Positions 8,959 to 16,643 of a stretch of 64,000 bases of DNA are shown piece after piece (the first letter of the stretch is position 1; each line of letters begins with the position of its first letter). Source of the DNA: Cupriavidus yeoncheonensis (GTDB taxonomy: Bacteria > Pseudomonadota > Gammaproteobacteria > Burkholderiales > Burkholderiaceae); the NCBI RefSeq assembly GCF_905397275.1, contig NZ_CAJPUY010000002.1:124001-188000 (forward strand). Direction: 5' to 3'. Made by a program: the position numbers and the translations under genes. Below the pieces are notes generated by a model. It was not told the origin of the DNA, searched no databases, and worked only from the letters and a program-made list of their open reading frames with translations.

Positions 8959-9600
8959 CTACATCTCCACGCCGCGCTGCGCCTTGATGCCTTGCTGGAA
9001 AGCGTGCTTGACCGGGACCATGTCGGTCACGGTGTCGGCGGCTTCCACCAGGGCCGGCGGCGCCCCGCGGCCCGTGACCACGACGTGCTGCATCGGCGCG
9101 CGCGCGCGCAGGTCGGCAACGACCTGCTCCACATCAAGATAGTGCAGCTTGAGCGCAATGTTGAGTTCGTCGAGCAGTACGAGTCCGATCGACGGGTCGC
9201 GCAGCATGCCGCGGGCCACTTCCCAGGCCGCTTCGGCCTTGGCCACGTCGCGCGCGCGGTCCTGCGTGTCCCAGGTATAGCCTTCGCCCATCACGTGGAA
9301 GGCGCACGCTTCGGGAAAGCGGCGCAGGAACATTTCCTCGCCGGTGGGCTGCGCGCCCTTGATGAACTGCACCACGCCGGCCCGCATGCCATGGCCCAGC
9401 GCGCGCACCACCATGCCGAAGCCCGAGCTGGACTTGCCCTTGCCGTTGCCGGTGGTGACGACGATCACGCCGCGCTCGTCCTGCGCGGCGGCAATCTTCG
9501 CGTCGACCACTTCCTTCTTGCGGACCATGCGTGCCTTGTGGCGCGCATCGCGGCCAGCGTCGTCCTGGCCGTCGTTCTGTTCTGTCGGTTTGTCGTTCAT
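8959..9600 (-). CDS. cobO: Corrinoid adenosyltransferase (CobA/CobO/BtuR family)
   Basis: This enzyme transfers the 5'-deoxyadenosyl group of ATP to cob(I)alamin or cob(I)yrinate diamide, making the adenosyl form needed by CobQ, CobU and B12 enzymes. The 213-residue protein has the P-loop TTGNGKGKSSSGFG, then VQFIKGAQPTGE, the GEGYTW motif, and LVLLDELNIALKLHYL, as in the BtuR family. The N-terminus is charged, as is common. Its start overlaps the btuD stop by 4 nt (ATGA), placing adenosylation immediately after import in the operon. Confidence 0.92.
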   Translation of the reverse strand: MNDKPTEQNDGQDDAGRDARHKARMVRKKEVVDAKIAAAQDERGVIVVTTGNGKGKSSSGFGMVVRALGHGMRAGVVQFIKGAQPTGEEMFLRRFPEACAFHVMGEGYTWDTQDRARDVAKAEAAWEVARGMLRDPSIGLVLLDELNIALKLHYLDVEQVVADLRARAPMQHVVVTGRGAPPALVEAADTVTDMVPVKHAFQQGIKAQRGVEM

Positions 9601-10433
9601 GGCAAGTCGGGTGATGTCCCCGCCGGACGGGGAACTCCATCTGGAATCAGCGCGGTGTGGACGCCGTCAGTCACACTGACGATCGGCGTGCGCAGCGCGC
9701 GCGAGCATTGTTCGGGGGTCAGCACCTGTTGCGCCGGGCCATGCAGCGCGGTGCCGTCTTCCGCCATCAGCAGCGCATGGGTGGCGTAGCGGCGGGCCAG
9801 GTTCAGGTCGTGCAGGATCACGACGATGGCGTGGCGGCCGGCGCGAGCCAGCGCCGCCAATGCTTCGAGCACCATGATCTGGTGGCGCAGGTCCAGGTGC
9901 GAGACCGGTTCATCGAGCAGCAGCAGCGGCGCCTGCTGCGCCAGCACGGCGGCCAGCGCCGCGCGCTGGCGTTCGCCGCCGGACAGCGTCAGCACATCGC
10001 GTGCGGACAGCGTGTCGAGATCCATGGCGTGGATGGCGGCGCGCACCACGGCATCGTCGTCCCGGCCGGTCCAGCCCCAGCCGGACAGGTGCGGATGGCG
10101 GCCAACGCGCACGGCATCCAGCACGGACATCGAGAAGGTGTCATGCACCGCCTGCGGCAGATAGGCACGCTGGCGGGCCAGCGCGGCCGGCGACAGGCGC
10201 TCCAGCGGCGTGCCGTCCAGGCTGGCAGCGCCGGCATCCGCGCGGCGCAGGCCGGACAGCACCGCCATCAGCGTTGACTTGCCCACACCGTTGGGTCCGG
10301 CCACGCACCAGAGCTGGCCCGGCGCGATCTGCAGCGACAGGCGCCCGAGCAGCACGCGGGTGCCGGTGCGCAGGCTGACGTCGTGGAGCGCCAGCGTCGG
10401 GCATGCGGCCACGGGTTCGGACCATGGCGTCAT
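9597..10433 (-). CDS. btuD: Cobalamin/Fe-siderophore-type ABC transporter ATPase
   Basis: This is the ATPase that drives corrinoid import with BtuC. The 278-residue protein has Walker A GPNGVGKST, Q-loop YLPQAVHDTFSMSV, the ABC signature LSGGERQR, Walker B LLLLDEPVSHLD and switch histidine VVILHDLNLA. The sequence alone does not separate BtuD from FecE-like ATPases; the position between btuC and cobO behind a cobalamin riboswitch makes corrinoid the likely cargo. Both gene ends overlap their neighbours by 4 nt. Confidence 0.88.
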   Translation of the reverse strand: MTPWSEPVAACPTLALHDVSLRTGTRVLLGRLSLQIAPGQLWCVAGPNGVGKSTLMAVLSGLRRADAGAASLDGTPLERLSPAALARQRAYLPQAVHDTFSMSVLDAVRVGRHPHLSGWGWTGRDDDAVVRAAIHAMDLDTLSARDVLTLSGGERQRAALAAVLAQQAPLLLLDEPVSHLDLRHQIMVLEALAALARAGRHAIVVILHDLNLARRYATHALLMAEDGTALHGPAQQVLTPEQCSRALRTPIVSVTDGVHTALIPDGVPRPAGTSPDLP

Positions 10434-11437
10434 CGCGGCCTCCGCAGCAGCAGGTAAAGGAAGGTTGGCACGCCCAGCAGCGCGGTGATGACGCCCACCG
10501 GCAGCTGCGCGGGCGCAATCACGGTGCGGGCGATCAGGTCGGCGGCCATCAGCAGCGCGCCGCCCAGCAGGGCCGAGGCCGGCAGCAGCAGGCGCTGGTC
10601 GTTGCCCCAGGCAAGGCGCACCAGATGCGGCACCACCAGGCCGACAAAGCCGATGGAGCCGGCGGTCGTGATGGCCACGGCGATCGACAGCGAAGCGAGC
10701 ACGAACGTGGCCAGCCGGACGCGTCCCACGCGCACGCCCAGCGATTGCGCCACGGTCTCGCCGAGCAGCATCACGTTGAGCGAGCGCGCCATCGGCATGG
10801 CCAGCAGCACCGCCAGCGCCAGCATGGCGAGCGCGGCACCGTATTCGGCGGTCCCGCCCAGGTCGCCCGTGAGCCAGAACAGCATGCCGCGCAGCCGCGC
10901 TTCGGGCGCGATGGCAAGGATCAGCGTGATCAGCGCGCCCCAGCCCGAAGCCAGGATCACGCCGGTCAGCAGCAGGCGCGCGCCGGCCTCATGGTGGCCG
11001 CCCTGCACCTGAGGATGCAACAGGTCGCGCCGCGCCAGCGTGGCGACCAGCACCATCGACAGCAGCGCGCCGCCCGCGGCGCCAGCCTGCACGCCCCACA
11101 GCGGCAGCATCAGCAGCATCGCGCCGAGCGCGCCGGTGGCGGCGCCGCCGGATACGCCCAGCACATAGGGCTCCGCCAGCGGGTTGCGCAGCAGCACCTG
11201 CATCAGCGCACCGGACAAGGCCAGCAGTCCGCCGCACGCAAACGCCGCCGCGGCGCGCGGCAGGCGCAGCTCGCGCACGATGGCACCGGCGGTGCCTGTG
11301 TCGGCCCCGCTCAGCGCCTGACAGAGCTGGCCGGCATCCAGACGCACGCTGCCCAGCGCCAGTGACAGCAGGAACACCGCACCTGCCGCCGCCGCGAGCG
11401 CGAGCCATACCGCCAGGGCGCGCCGGAACTCAGACAT
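10430..11437 (-). CDS. btuC: Cobalamin ABC transporter permease (FecCD family)
   Basis: BtuC forms the inner-membrane channel for corrinoid import. The 335-residue protein is almost entirely hydrophobic (about 10 helices) and has FecCD motifs: LRLPRAAAAFACGGLLALSG near residue 60, NPLAEPYVLGVSGGAA, and the C-terminal GFVGLVVPHLVRL. It starts 18 bp after btuB and overlaps btuD by 4 nt. Confidence 0.9.
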   Translation of the reverse strand: MSEFRRALAVWLALAAAAGAVFLLSLALGSVRLDAGQLCQALSGADTGTAGAIVRELRLPRAAAAFACGGLLALSGALMQVLLRNPLAEPYVLGVSGGAATGALGAMLLMLPLWGVQAGAAGGALLSMVLVATLARRDLLHPQVQGGHHEAGARLLLTGVILASGWGALITLILAIAPEARLRGMLFWLTGDLGGTAEYGAALAMLALAVLLAMPMARSLNVMLLGETVAQSLGVRVGRVRLATFVLASLSIAVAITTAGSIGFVGLVVPHLVRLAWGNDQRLLLPASALLGGALLMAADLIARTVIAPAQLPVGVITALLGVPTFLYLLLRRPR

Positions 11438-11455
11438 GGCGCGCCACGCGGCCCG

Positions 11456-13378
11456 TCATTTCTGGCGCCAGCCCAGCGTGATGTAGCCGGCCCGGCCCTG
11501 CGTGTTGTACGGGAAGGCCAGCTGGTAGTTCTTGTCGAAGAGGTTTTCCACCCGGGCGGCAACGAACCATTGCTTGTCGATGTTGTAGCGCGCGTTGAGG
11601 TTGACGATACCGTATCCGCCCAGTGTGCGCGAGCCCGCGTCCAGGCGCGACGACGACAGCAGCCACTCGCCGCCGAAGCGCCAGTTGCCGAAGTTGCGGC
11701 CCACGTCGAACGCGGCATGCCGGCGCGCGCGGCGCACGAGCTGGGTGTTGCTCTGCTCGTCGACCGGATTCTGGAACGTGACGCTGGCCCCGACATCGGT
11801 GTTCCACAGCGTCGCGCGCCAGGAGGCTTCGAGGCCTTGTACCTTGGCCTTGTTGACGTTGCTCGGCAGGAACAAGCCATTCGGCTGCGCCACCGTGACG
11901 ATCAGGTCGCTGTAGCGCGTTTCAAAGGCCGTCACGCGCAGCAGGCCGGTTTGCGGCGTGTTGTACTGCACGCCGGCTTCGGCCGACTTGGCGCGCTCGG
12001 GCTGCAGGTTCGGATTGCCGAACCCCGGGAAATACAGCTCATTGAAAGTCGGCGCACGGAAGGCGTTGCTGACATTGGCGATCAGCTTGAACGCCTCGGT
12101 CAGGTTGTAGCCATAGCCGGCAAAGAAGCTGCCCTGGTTGCCGAAATCCGAATAGTGGTCGTTGCGGCCATTGAGCTGCAGCTGGTGTTTGCCGAAGCGC
12201 CCGTCATAGCCGCCGAACACCGAGAAGACATTGCGCGAGGGCGCGACGTACGAGCTGGAATCGAGCTCCTGCTGCAGGTAGTCGGTGCCGAACAGCAGCG
12301 TGTGCGTCGCGGCCAGCGCGTACTCGTTCTGCCAGTTGAACTGGCGGTTGCGCGTGTTGAAGGTGCCGTTGTTCGCACCATTCAGGAAGTTCTCGCTGCG
12401 GTCCTCGCTCTGCGCGAGCTTGAAGTGCGTGGCCCAGTCGGGAAGCACCTTGCCATTGACGAAGGCCGATACGGTGTACAGATCGCTGTTGGAGCGGTTG
12501 TCGTCGGTGGGCCGGCCGAAGCTGCTGTCGTACGACAGCTTGCTCTTCGAGTAGTAGCCGGCCACGCCCGCGTCCCAGTCGGTCGTGAAGCGGTGCTTGA
12601 CCTGCGCCGACACGCTCTGGTTCTCGTACGGGTTGTCGTTCGGGTTGGCGCGCGGCGCCTGCTGCGTGTTGATCGACGAAAAGCCGTCGGTCTTGAACGC
12701 GGAGCCGGTCACGTTGAACGAGGTATCGTCGATCTGGCCGCCGTATCCGACCGTGCCCTGGCGCGTGTTGTTGCTGCCGTATTCGACCTGCGCGTTTGCC
12801 GCCGGTGCCTGGCCGGCACCGCTCTTGGTGAAGATCTGCACCACGCCGCCGATCGCGTCCGAGCCGTACAGCGCCGACACGTTGCCGCGCACCACTTCGA
12901 TATGGTCGATCTGGTCGGGCAGGATGTTGGCCAGCTGGGCGGTGCCGCTGCTCACGGACGACACGCGCACGCCATCGATCAGGATCAGCGTCTGGTTGGA
13001 ATTGGCGCCGCGCATGAACAGCGAGGTGTTCGTGCCCATGCCGCCATTGGTGGTGAGCTCCACGCCGGCCTGGTTGCGCAGCAGCGTGCGCAGGTCCGGT
13101 GCCTGCGAATTGACGATGTCTTCCTGCGTCACGACCGTGGTGTGCGGCAGGGCCTCGGTGAGCGGCTGCGCCGTGCGGGTCGACGTGACCACCACCGGCG
13201 CGAGTTGCGTGAGTTGCGCGGGCGCCGCGTCGGCGGCCGGCTGGGACACGGCCGGGGCCTCGGTCTGTGCCACGGCGGGATTCAGGACAAGGGAAGACAG
13301 GGCAGCCAGTACGGCAGCCACGGACGGACGCACCGTCGGCAGCGCCGGACGGTTCGACCTGTAAAGCGATGAACGCAT
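11456..13378 (-). CDS. btuB: TonB-dependent outer-membrane cobalamin receptor
   Basis: BtuB brings cobalamin across the outer membrane using TonB energy. The 640-residue protein has an N-terminal signal region ending near VLNPAVAQ, a TonB-box-like VVVTSTR segment, a plug domain (residues about 75-190: LRTLLRNQAGVELTTNGG, FMRGANSNQTLILIDGVRV, IEVVRGNVSALYGSDAIGG) and a long beta-barrel ending GYITLGW. It is the first gene of the operon, with the riboswitch 90-310 bp upstream, which strongly supports cobalamin rather than a siderophore as the ligand. Confidence 0.93.
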   Translation of the reverse strand: MRSSLYRSNRPALPTVRPSVAAVLAALSSLVLNPAVAQTEAPAVSQPAADAAPAQLTQLAPVVVTSTRTAQPLTEALPHTTVVTQEDIVNSQAPDLRTLLRNQAGVELTTNGGMGTNTSLFMRGANSNQTLILIDGVRVSSVSSGTAQLANILPDQIDHIEVVRGNVSALYGSDAIGGVVQIFTKSGAGQAPAANAQVEYGSNNTRQGTVGYGGQIDDTSFNVTGSAFKTDGFSSINTQQAPRANPNDNPYENQSVSAQVKHRFTTDWDAGVAGYYSKSKLSYDSSFGRPTDDNRSNSDLYTVSAFVNGKVLPDWATHFKLAQSEDRSENFLNGANNGTFNTRNRQFNWQNEYALAATHTLLFGTDYLQQELDSSSYVAPSRNVFSVFGGYDGRFGKHQLQLNGRNDHYSDFGNQGSFFAGYGYNLTEAFKLIANVSNAFRAPTFNELYFPGFGNPNLQPERAKSAEAGVQYNTPQTGLLRVTAFETRYSDLIVTVAQPNGLFLPSNVNKAKVQGLEASWRATLWNTDVGASVTFQNPVDEQSNTQLVRRARRHAAFDVGRNFGNWRFGGEWLLSSSRLDAGSRTLGGYGIVNLNARYNIDKQWFVAARVENLFDKNYQLAFPYNTQGRAGYITLGWRQK

Positions 13379-13464
13379 GATGCAGGAATGGATAGGACAG
13401 CCAGACCCGTTCCCCCGCGGGCCAGATGGCGATGAGGCGTGCCGCGCATGGGCGGCAGCCCGCG

Positions 13465-13690
13465 TTCAGGCCGGTATCCGGGCTGACGGCGCCAGGCTGG
13501 CCGCCTTCCCGAACGCTTGTGGTTCAGTGGCAATGGGCCAGCCCTGCGATACCGCGTGTGGACAGGTATCGCGGCCGCTTACCGTTGCGGGGGCAGCACA
13601 GGTTGGCCTGGCCGAGCAGTCTGTCGGCCGCGGCTCCCTGTTTCCCGTTGAACTGCCACTTGCCTTGGGCGAAATGGCGAGCACCTGGAA
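13465..13690 (-). promoter_or_regulatory. Cobalamin (B12) riboswitch controlling btuB operon
   Basis: Reading the minus strand, the hallmark pieces occur in order: ACGGGAAACAGGGAG (around 13634-13648), GCTGCCCCCGCAACGGTAA (13579-13597), the B12 box ending GCCACTG (13525-13531), and the 3' element GTCAGCCCGGATACCGGCC (from 13487 down). These match the conserved core of the cobalamin riboswitch. The element ends about 87 nt before the btuB ATG, and there is no T-run hairpin between them, so control of translation initiation is more likely than termination. The exact 5' edge is uncertain. Confidence 0.92.
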
Positions 13691-13838
13691 CGAGCGCGAG
13701 TGTAGGCAGTTTCCCTAGCCGAGTCAATGCGGCCCCCGACCGCCCTTGTCGACGCGCAAATGGCGCACAAACGGTGATTTCGGCGCAGAAGCGGGCAACT
13801 TCCGCGCGTCATGGCGGTCACACCCGCCTTGCCTTTCA

Positions 13839-13866
13839 TTGTGCGCGACGACGCTTCGGCTAGAAT
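13839..13866 (+). promoter_or_regulatory. Predicted sigma-70 promoter for zapB-like/zapA
   Basis: TTGTGC (13839-13844) and TAGAAT (13861-13866) are separated by 16 bp, with a likely transcription start near 13873, some 17 nt before the zapB-like ATG. Motif match only. Confidence 0.45.
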
Positions 13867-13889
13867 CCCGATACCTGACACCTTTCACC

Positions 13890-14228
13890 ATGACAGGCCC
13901 TATGCTTAACGAACTCGAACAGCTGGCCGCCAAGATCGGACGCGTGCTCCATCACGCGGACACCCTGGCGGCGGAGAACCAGAGGCTGCGCGACGAAATC
14001 GCGCGCCTGGAAGGCGAGGCCGCACAGTTGCGCGGCGAGCGCGAAGCCATGGCCGCCGATCGCGAACTGCTCAATATCAAGATCGAGGAAGCGCAACAGC
14101 GCATCCAGTCCATCCTGGACAAGCTGCCCACCGCGGGCGATTCGCGCCAGCTCGACCTGCTCGGCGAAGACACCGGGTCGTCGGCCCAGGAACGCGTCGC
14201 GCACAAGGCCTCCGGAGAACACGCATGA
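13890..14228 (+). CDS. ZapB-like coiled-coil cell-division protein
   Basis: A 112-residue, charged, heptad-rich protein: from residue 5 (LNELEQLAAKIGRVLHH) to about 75 it is a continuous predicted coiled coil, followed by a polar tail with DLLGED. Small coiled-coil proteins directly upstream of zapA are typical of beta-proteobacteria and are annotated as ZapB-like or TIGR02449. Function is inferred: a Z-ring accessory factor linked to ZapA. The ATG at 13890 is chosen; Met5 at 13902 is an alternative. Its stop overlaps the zapA start (ATGA), implying coupling. Confidence 0.75.
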   Translation: MTGPMLNELEQLAAKIGRVLHHADTLAAENQRLRDEIARLEGEAAQLRGEREAMAADRELLNIKIEEAQQRIQSILDKLPTAGDSRQLDLLGEDTGSSAQERVAHKASGEHA

Positions 14229-14566
14229 GCAACAAGCAAGTCGAAGTGAACATCGCCGGCCAGCCCTACCGCTTCGCGATCGCGCCCGAGAACGAGGCCG
14301 CGCTGCTGGACGCCGTGGCGCTGGTGGACACGCAGATGAACAAGCTGCGCAACAACGCCTCGGCCAAGGGCGTGGAGCGCGTGGCGGTGATGGCGGCGAT
14401 CAGCATCGCGTCAGACCTGCTGGCCCTGCAGCGCAAGCAGCAGTCGGATGGCGCAATCCCCGTGGATGCCATCCGCGCGCGCATTCGCGAACTCAACGAG
14501 CGCGCCGACGAGGCCCTGCGCCAGTACGCGCATGTCGGCACGGGCACGCAGGCACAGCCGAACTGA
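14225..14566 (+). CDS. zapA: Cell division protein ZapA
   Basis: ZapA crosslinks FtsZ filaments at midcell. The 113-residue protein has the ZapA fold: N-terminal VEVNIAGQPYRFAIAPENEAALLDAVALVD, which resembles the E. coli ZapA globular head, followed by a long helix (KGVERVAVMAAISIASDLL) and a C-terminal coiled coil. Its location just upstream of 6S RNA is the conserved proteobacterial zapA-ssrS arrangement. Confidence 0.9.
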   Translation: MSNKQVEVNIAGQPYRFAIAPENEAALLDAVALVDTQMNKLRNNASAKGVERVAVMAAISIASDLLALQRKQQSDGAIPVDAIRARIRELNERADEALRQYAHVGTGTQAQPN

Positions 14567-14637
14567 GCGCGGCCCGCACGCGCATGTGCGCTGGATGTGC
14601 GCTGTCGAGCAAAATGTAACGATGCGGTCGGGTGGAC

Positions 14638-14666
14638 TTGGTATGCAACACATCGAGGTGTATAGT
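14638..14666 (+). promoter_or_regulatory. Strong predicted promoter for the 6S RNA precursor
   Basis: TTGGTA (14638-14643) and TATAGT (14661-14666) are spaced by exactly 17 bp, the best sigma-70-like match in this gap; the start would be near 14673. That is about 165 nt before mature 6S RNA, comparable to the distal P2 promoter that makes long pre-6S RNA in E. coli. It could alternatively drive a separate small RNA ending at the hairpin 14754-14839. Confidence 0.55.
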
Positions 14667-14753
14667 GTAGCCAGACTGCACGAGGCACCACAGATGTGCA
14701 GCAAAATGGCCGGGTTATCGCGCCTGGCCGCCGTTCTCATCCCATCCTAGTTA

Positions 14754-14839
14754 GAAACGGCAAACGTCTGACATCCCGCCCGCGAGTCCGAATTCTGGTC
14801 ACGTCGGGATGTCCGGAGCGTCAGACGTTTGACAGTTTC
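14754..14839. repeat. Long imperfect inverted repeat in the 6S leader
   Basis: Nested arms pair in register: GAAAC 14754-14758 with GTTTC 14835-14839; AAACGTCTGAC 14762-14772 with GTCAGACGTTT 14820-14830; ACATCCCG 14771-14778 with CGGGATGT 14805-14812. A 7-nt bulge (14813-14819) interrupts the 3' side. As RNA this is a stable hairpin ending at the 5' edge of 6S RNA; it may guide processing or end an upstream transcript, although no T-run follows. Confidence 0.75.
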
Positions 14840-15000
14840 CCTGCCTGGTTCGCGAGGGTCATAAACTCCTTGAACCGATATGCATCGCATGGTGCGGGAT
14901 CATGTCGTATGGGCGAGCGCGTCGCTACATTCATAGTCCGGGCCTGGCTTGGACTCCCTGAATAGGTGATGTACCCGAAATACGACTTCCGCAGCCACTC
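14836..15000 (+). ncRNA. ssrS: 6S RNA
   Basis: 6S RNA mimics an open promoter and sequesters sigma-70 RNA polymerase. The 5' half has the conserved TGGTTCGCGAGG (14846-14857), followed by ACTCCTTGAACCGAT, matching the TTCGC..CTGA(G/A)CCGAT core of known 6S RNAs. The 3' half CTTCCGCAGCCA (14986-14997) pairs back with 14846-14857 to form the closing stem, and the middle can form the long rod. Position downstream of zapA is the classic locus. Ends are approximate; a 7-bp hairpin (15000-15006 with 15014-15020) follows directly. Confidence 0.85.
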
Positions 15001-15054
15001 TGAACCTCACTTGGGTTCAGGATGCCGACCCAACGGCCGAGGCGGGGACCCCTC

Positions 15055-15091
15055 AAAAAGGCGGTGGTTTTCACAGACCACCGCCTTTTTT
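15055..15091. terminator. Strong bidirectional rho-independent terminator
   Basis: The stem AAAAAGGCGGTGGT (15055-15068) pairs perfectly with ACCACCGCCTTTTT (15077-15090) around an 8-nt loop, with A-run and T-run on either side. It ends the zapA/6S transcription unit about 90 nt past 6S RNA and insulates the EVE-domain gene. Confidence 0.9.
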
Positions 15092-15156
15092 CTTGCCGGG
15101 CGCTGCCGCGTCGCGCGTGCAGCGCGTTTTCCAGAACGCCCGCATCCCCGATTGCC

Positions 15157-15660
15157 ATGAGCCGCGCAGAGAACAGCCGCACAGAAAAAGCGCCCGCACG
15201 TGCCCGCCAATACTGGCTGATGAAGTCCGAACCGGACGAGGCCAGCATCGATACCCTCGCCAGGGAAGGGACATTGCCGTGGACCGGCGTGCGCAACTAC
15301 CAGGCGCGCAATTTCATGCGCGACGTCATGCGCATCGGCGACGGCGTGCTGTTCTACCACTCGTCCTGCCCGGAGCCCGGCATTGCGGGGCTCGCCGAGG
15401 TCTGCTCGCAGCCCTACCCCGACCCGACCCAGTTCGACCGCAAGAGCGATTACTTCGATGCCGCGTCCAAGGCTGACGAGCCGCGCTGGCAGCTCGTCGA
15501 CGTGAAGTTCGTGCGCAAGAGCGCACTGATCCCGCTGGCCGAACTGCGCGCGCACGAAGAACTGGCCGATATGGTCGTGCTAAGGCGCGGCAACCGGCTG
15601 TCGATCACGCCGGTCACGCCGGCCGAATGGCGCTTCATCACCACGCGGCTGATGGGCTGA
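15157..15660 (+). CDS. EVE domain protein
   Basis: A 167-residue EVE-domain protein (PUA-like fold): RQYWLMKSEPDEASIDTL, WTGVRNYQARNFMRDVMRIGDGVLFYHS, PGIAGLAEV, and a C-terminal LSITPVTPAEWRFI. EVE domains bind modified bases, and standalone proteins of this type are common beside housekeeping genes; substrate here is unknown. It occupies the position that ygfA/fau holds downstream of 6S RNA in enterobacteria. The ATG at 15157 leaves a short basic N-terminus before the domain. Confidence 0.88.
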   Translation: MSRAENSRTEKAPARARQYWLMKSEPDEASIDTLAREGTLPWTGVRNYQARNFMRDVMRIGDGVLFYHSSCPEPGIAGLAEVCSQPYPDPTQFDRKSDYFDAASKADEPRWQLVDVKFVRKSALIPLAELRAHEELADMVVLRRGNRLSITPVTPAEWRFITTRLMG

Positions 15661-15729
15661 GTCGCGCCGCCGGACCGGCGGATGTCCATCACCAGTACAA
15701 CCACACGCGACGCGGCGTTTTCCTTTCCC

Positions 15730-16542
15730 ATGAGCCTTGCCCTGATTCCCGCCCTGCTCGCGCTGGGCGCCTTTACCGGTTTCTGCGCCGGCCTGCTCGG
15801 CGTGGGCGGCGGCATGATGATGGTGCCCTTCCTGACGCTGCTGTTCACCAGCCTCGGCTTTGCCGGCGAGGCCATTGTGCATATGGCCATCGCCACGTCG
15901 ATGGGCACCATCCTGTTCACTTCGCTGTCGTCGGTGCGCGCCCATCACAAGCGCGGCGCGGTGCGCTGGCCGATCGTGCTGGCGCTGGCACCGGGGATCC
16001 TGCTGGGCGGCATGATCGGCGGCGGCAAGGTGTTCGCCGCGCTCAAGACGAGCTGGCTTTCGCTGGCGTTCGCCTGCTTCGTCGGCTTCTCGGCGCTGCA
16101 GATGCTGCGCAGCCGGCGCCCCGAGCCAAGCCGGCAGTTGCCGGGCACGCCGGGCATGGTGGGCGCGGGGTCGGCGATCGGCTTCCTGTCCAGCCTGGTC
16201 GGGGCGGGCGGCGCCTTTGTCTCGGTACCGTTCATGACCTGGTGCAATGTGCCCATCCACAATGCAGTGGCCACCTCGGCCGCGCTGGGCTTCCCGATTG
16301 CGGTGGCCAGCGTGATCGGCTACATCTGGAGCGGCTGGCAGCAGCCGGGCCTGCCGGCCGGGTCGCTCGGCTATCTCTACCTGCCGGCGCTGGTGGCCAT
16401 TGCCGTCACCAGCGTGCTGACCGCACCGCTGGGCGCGCGCACCGCGCACCGCATGGACGTGGCGCAGCTCAGGAAAGCGTTCGCGGTCCTGCTGCTCTGT
16501 CTGGCCAGCTACATGTTCTGGAAGGCCTGGAAGGCATTCTGA
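15730..16542 (+). CDS. TauE/SafE-family membrane permease
   Basis: A 270-residue protein with about eight hydrophobic helices and the TauE/SafE repeats: LGVGGGMMMVPFLTLLF near residue 25 and SLVGAGGAFVSVPFMTWCNVPIHNAVATSA in the second half. The family exports sulfite, sulfonates or other organic anions; the substrate cannot be told. An earlier ATG at 15682 would add 16 polar residues; 15730 is preferred because the first helix follows directly. No sulfur genes adjoin it; a second family member sits in the cys cluster at 41593-42366. Confidence 0.8.
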   Translation: MSLALIPALLALGAFTGFCAGLLGVGGGMMMVPFLTLLFTSLGFAGEAIVHMAIATSMGTILFTSLSSVRAHHKRGAVRWPIVLALAPGILLGGMIGGGKVFAALKTSWLSLAFACFVGFSALQMLRSRRPEPSRQLPGTPGMVGAGSAIGFLSSLVGAGGAFVSVPFMTWCNVPIHNAVATSAALGFPIAVASVIGYIWSGWQQPGLPAGSLGYLYLPALVAIAVTSVLTAPLGARTAHRMDVAQLRKAFAVLLLCLASYMFWKAWKAF

Positions 16543-16643
16543 CGCGTCGGCTGTATGTCGGCTGTATATGCGTACGCGGTAGTGCAGGGAACGATTGCGA
16601 GGCGACTGCGTCTCATACCCATCACTTTGACTGGGAGAACAAG

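Noticed and set aside
11570..13372. 600-codon open frame on the plus strand opposite btuB
   Set aside because: GC-rich third positions leave the reverse strand open; its translation is Arg/His/Val-rich with no domain, whereas the minus strand encodes a full TonB receptor.
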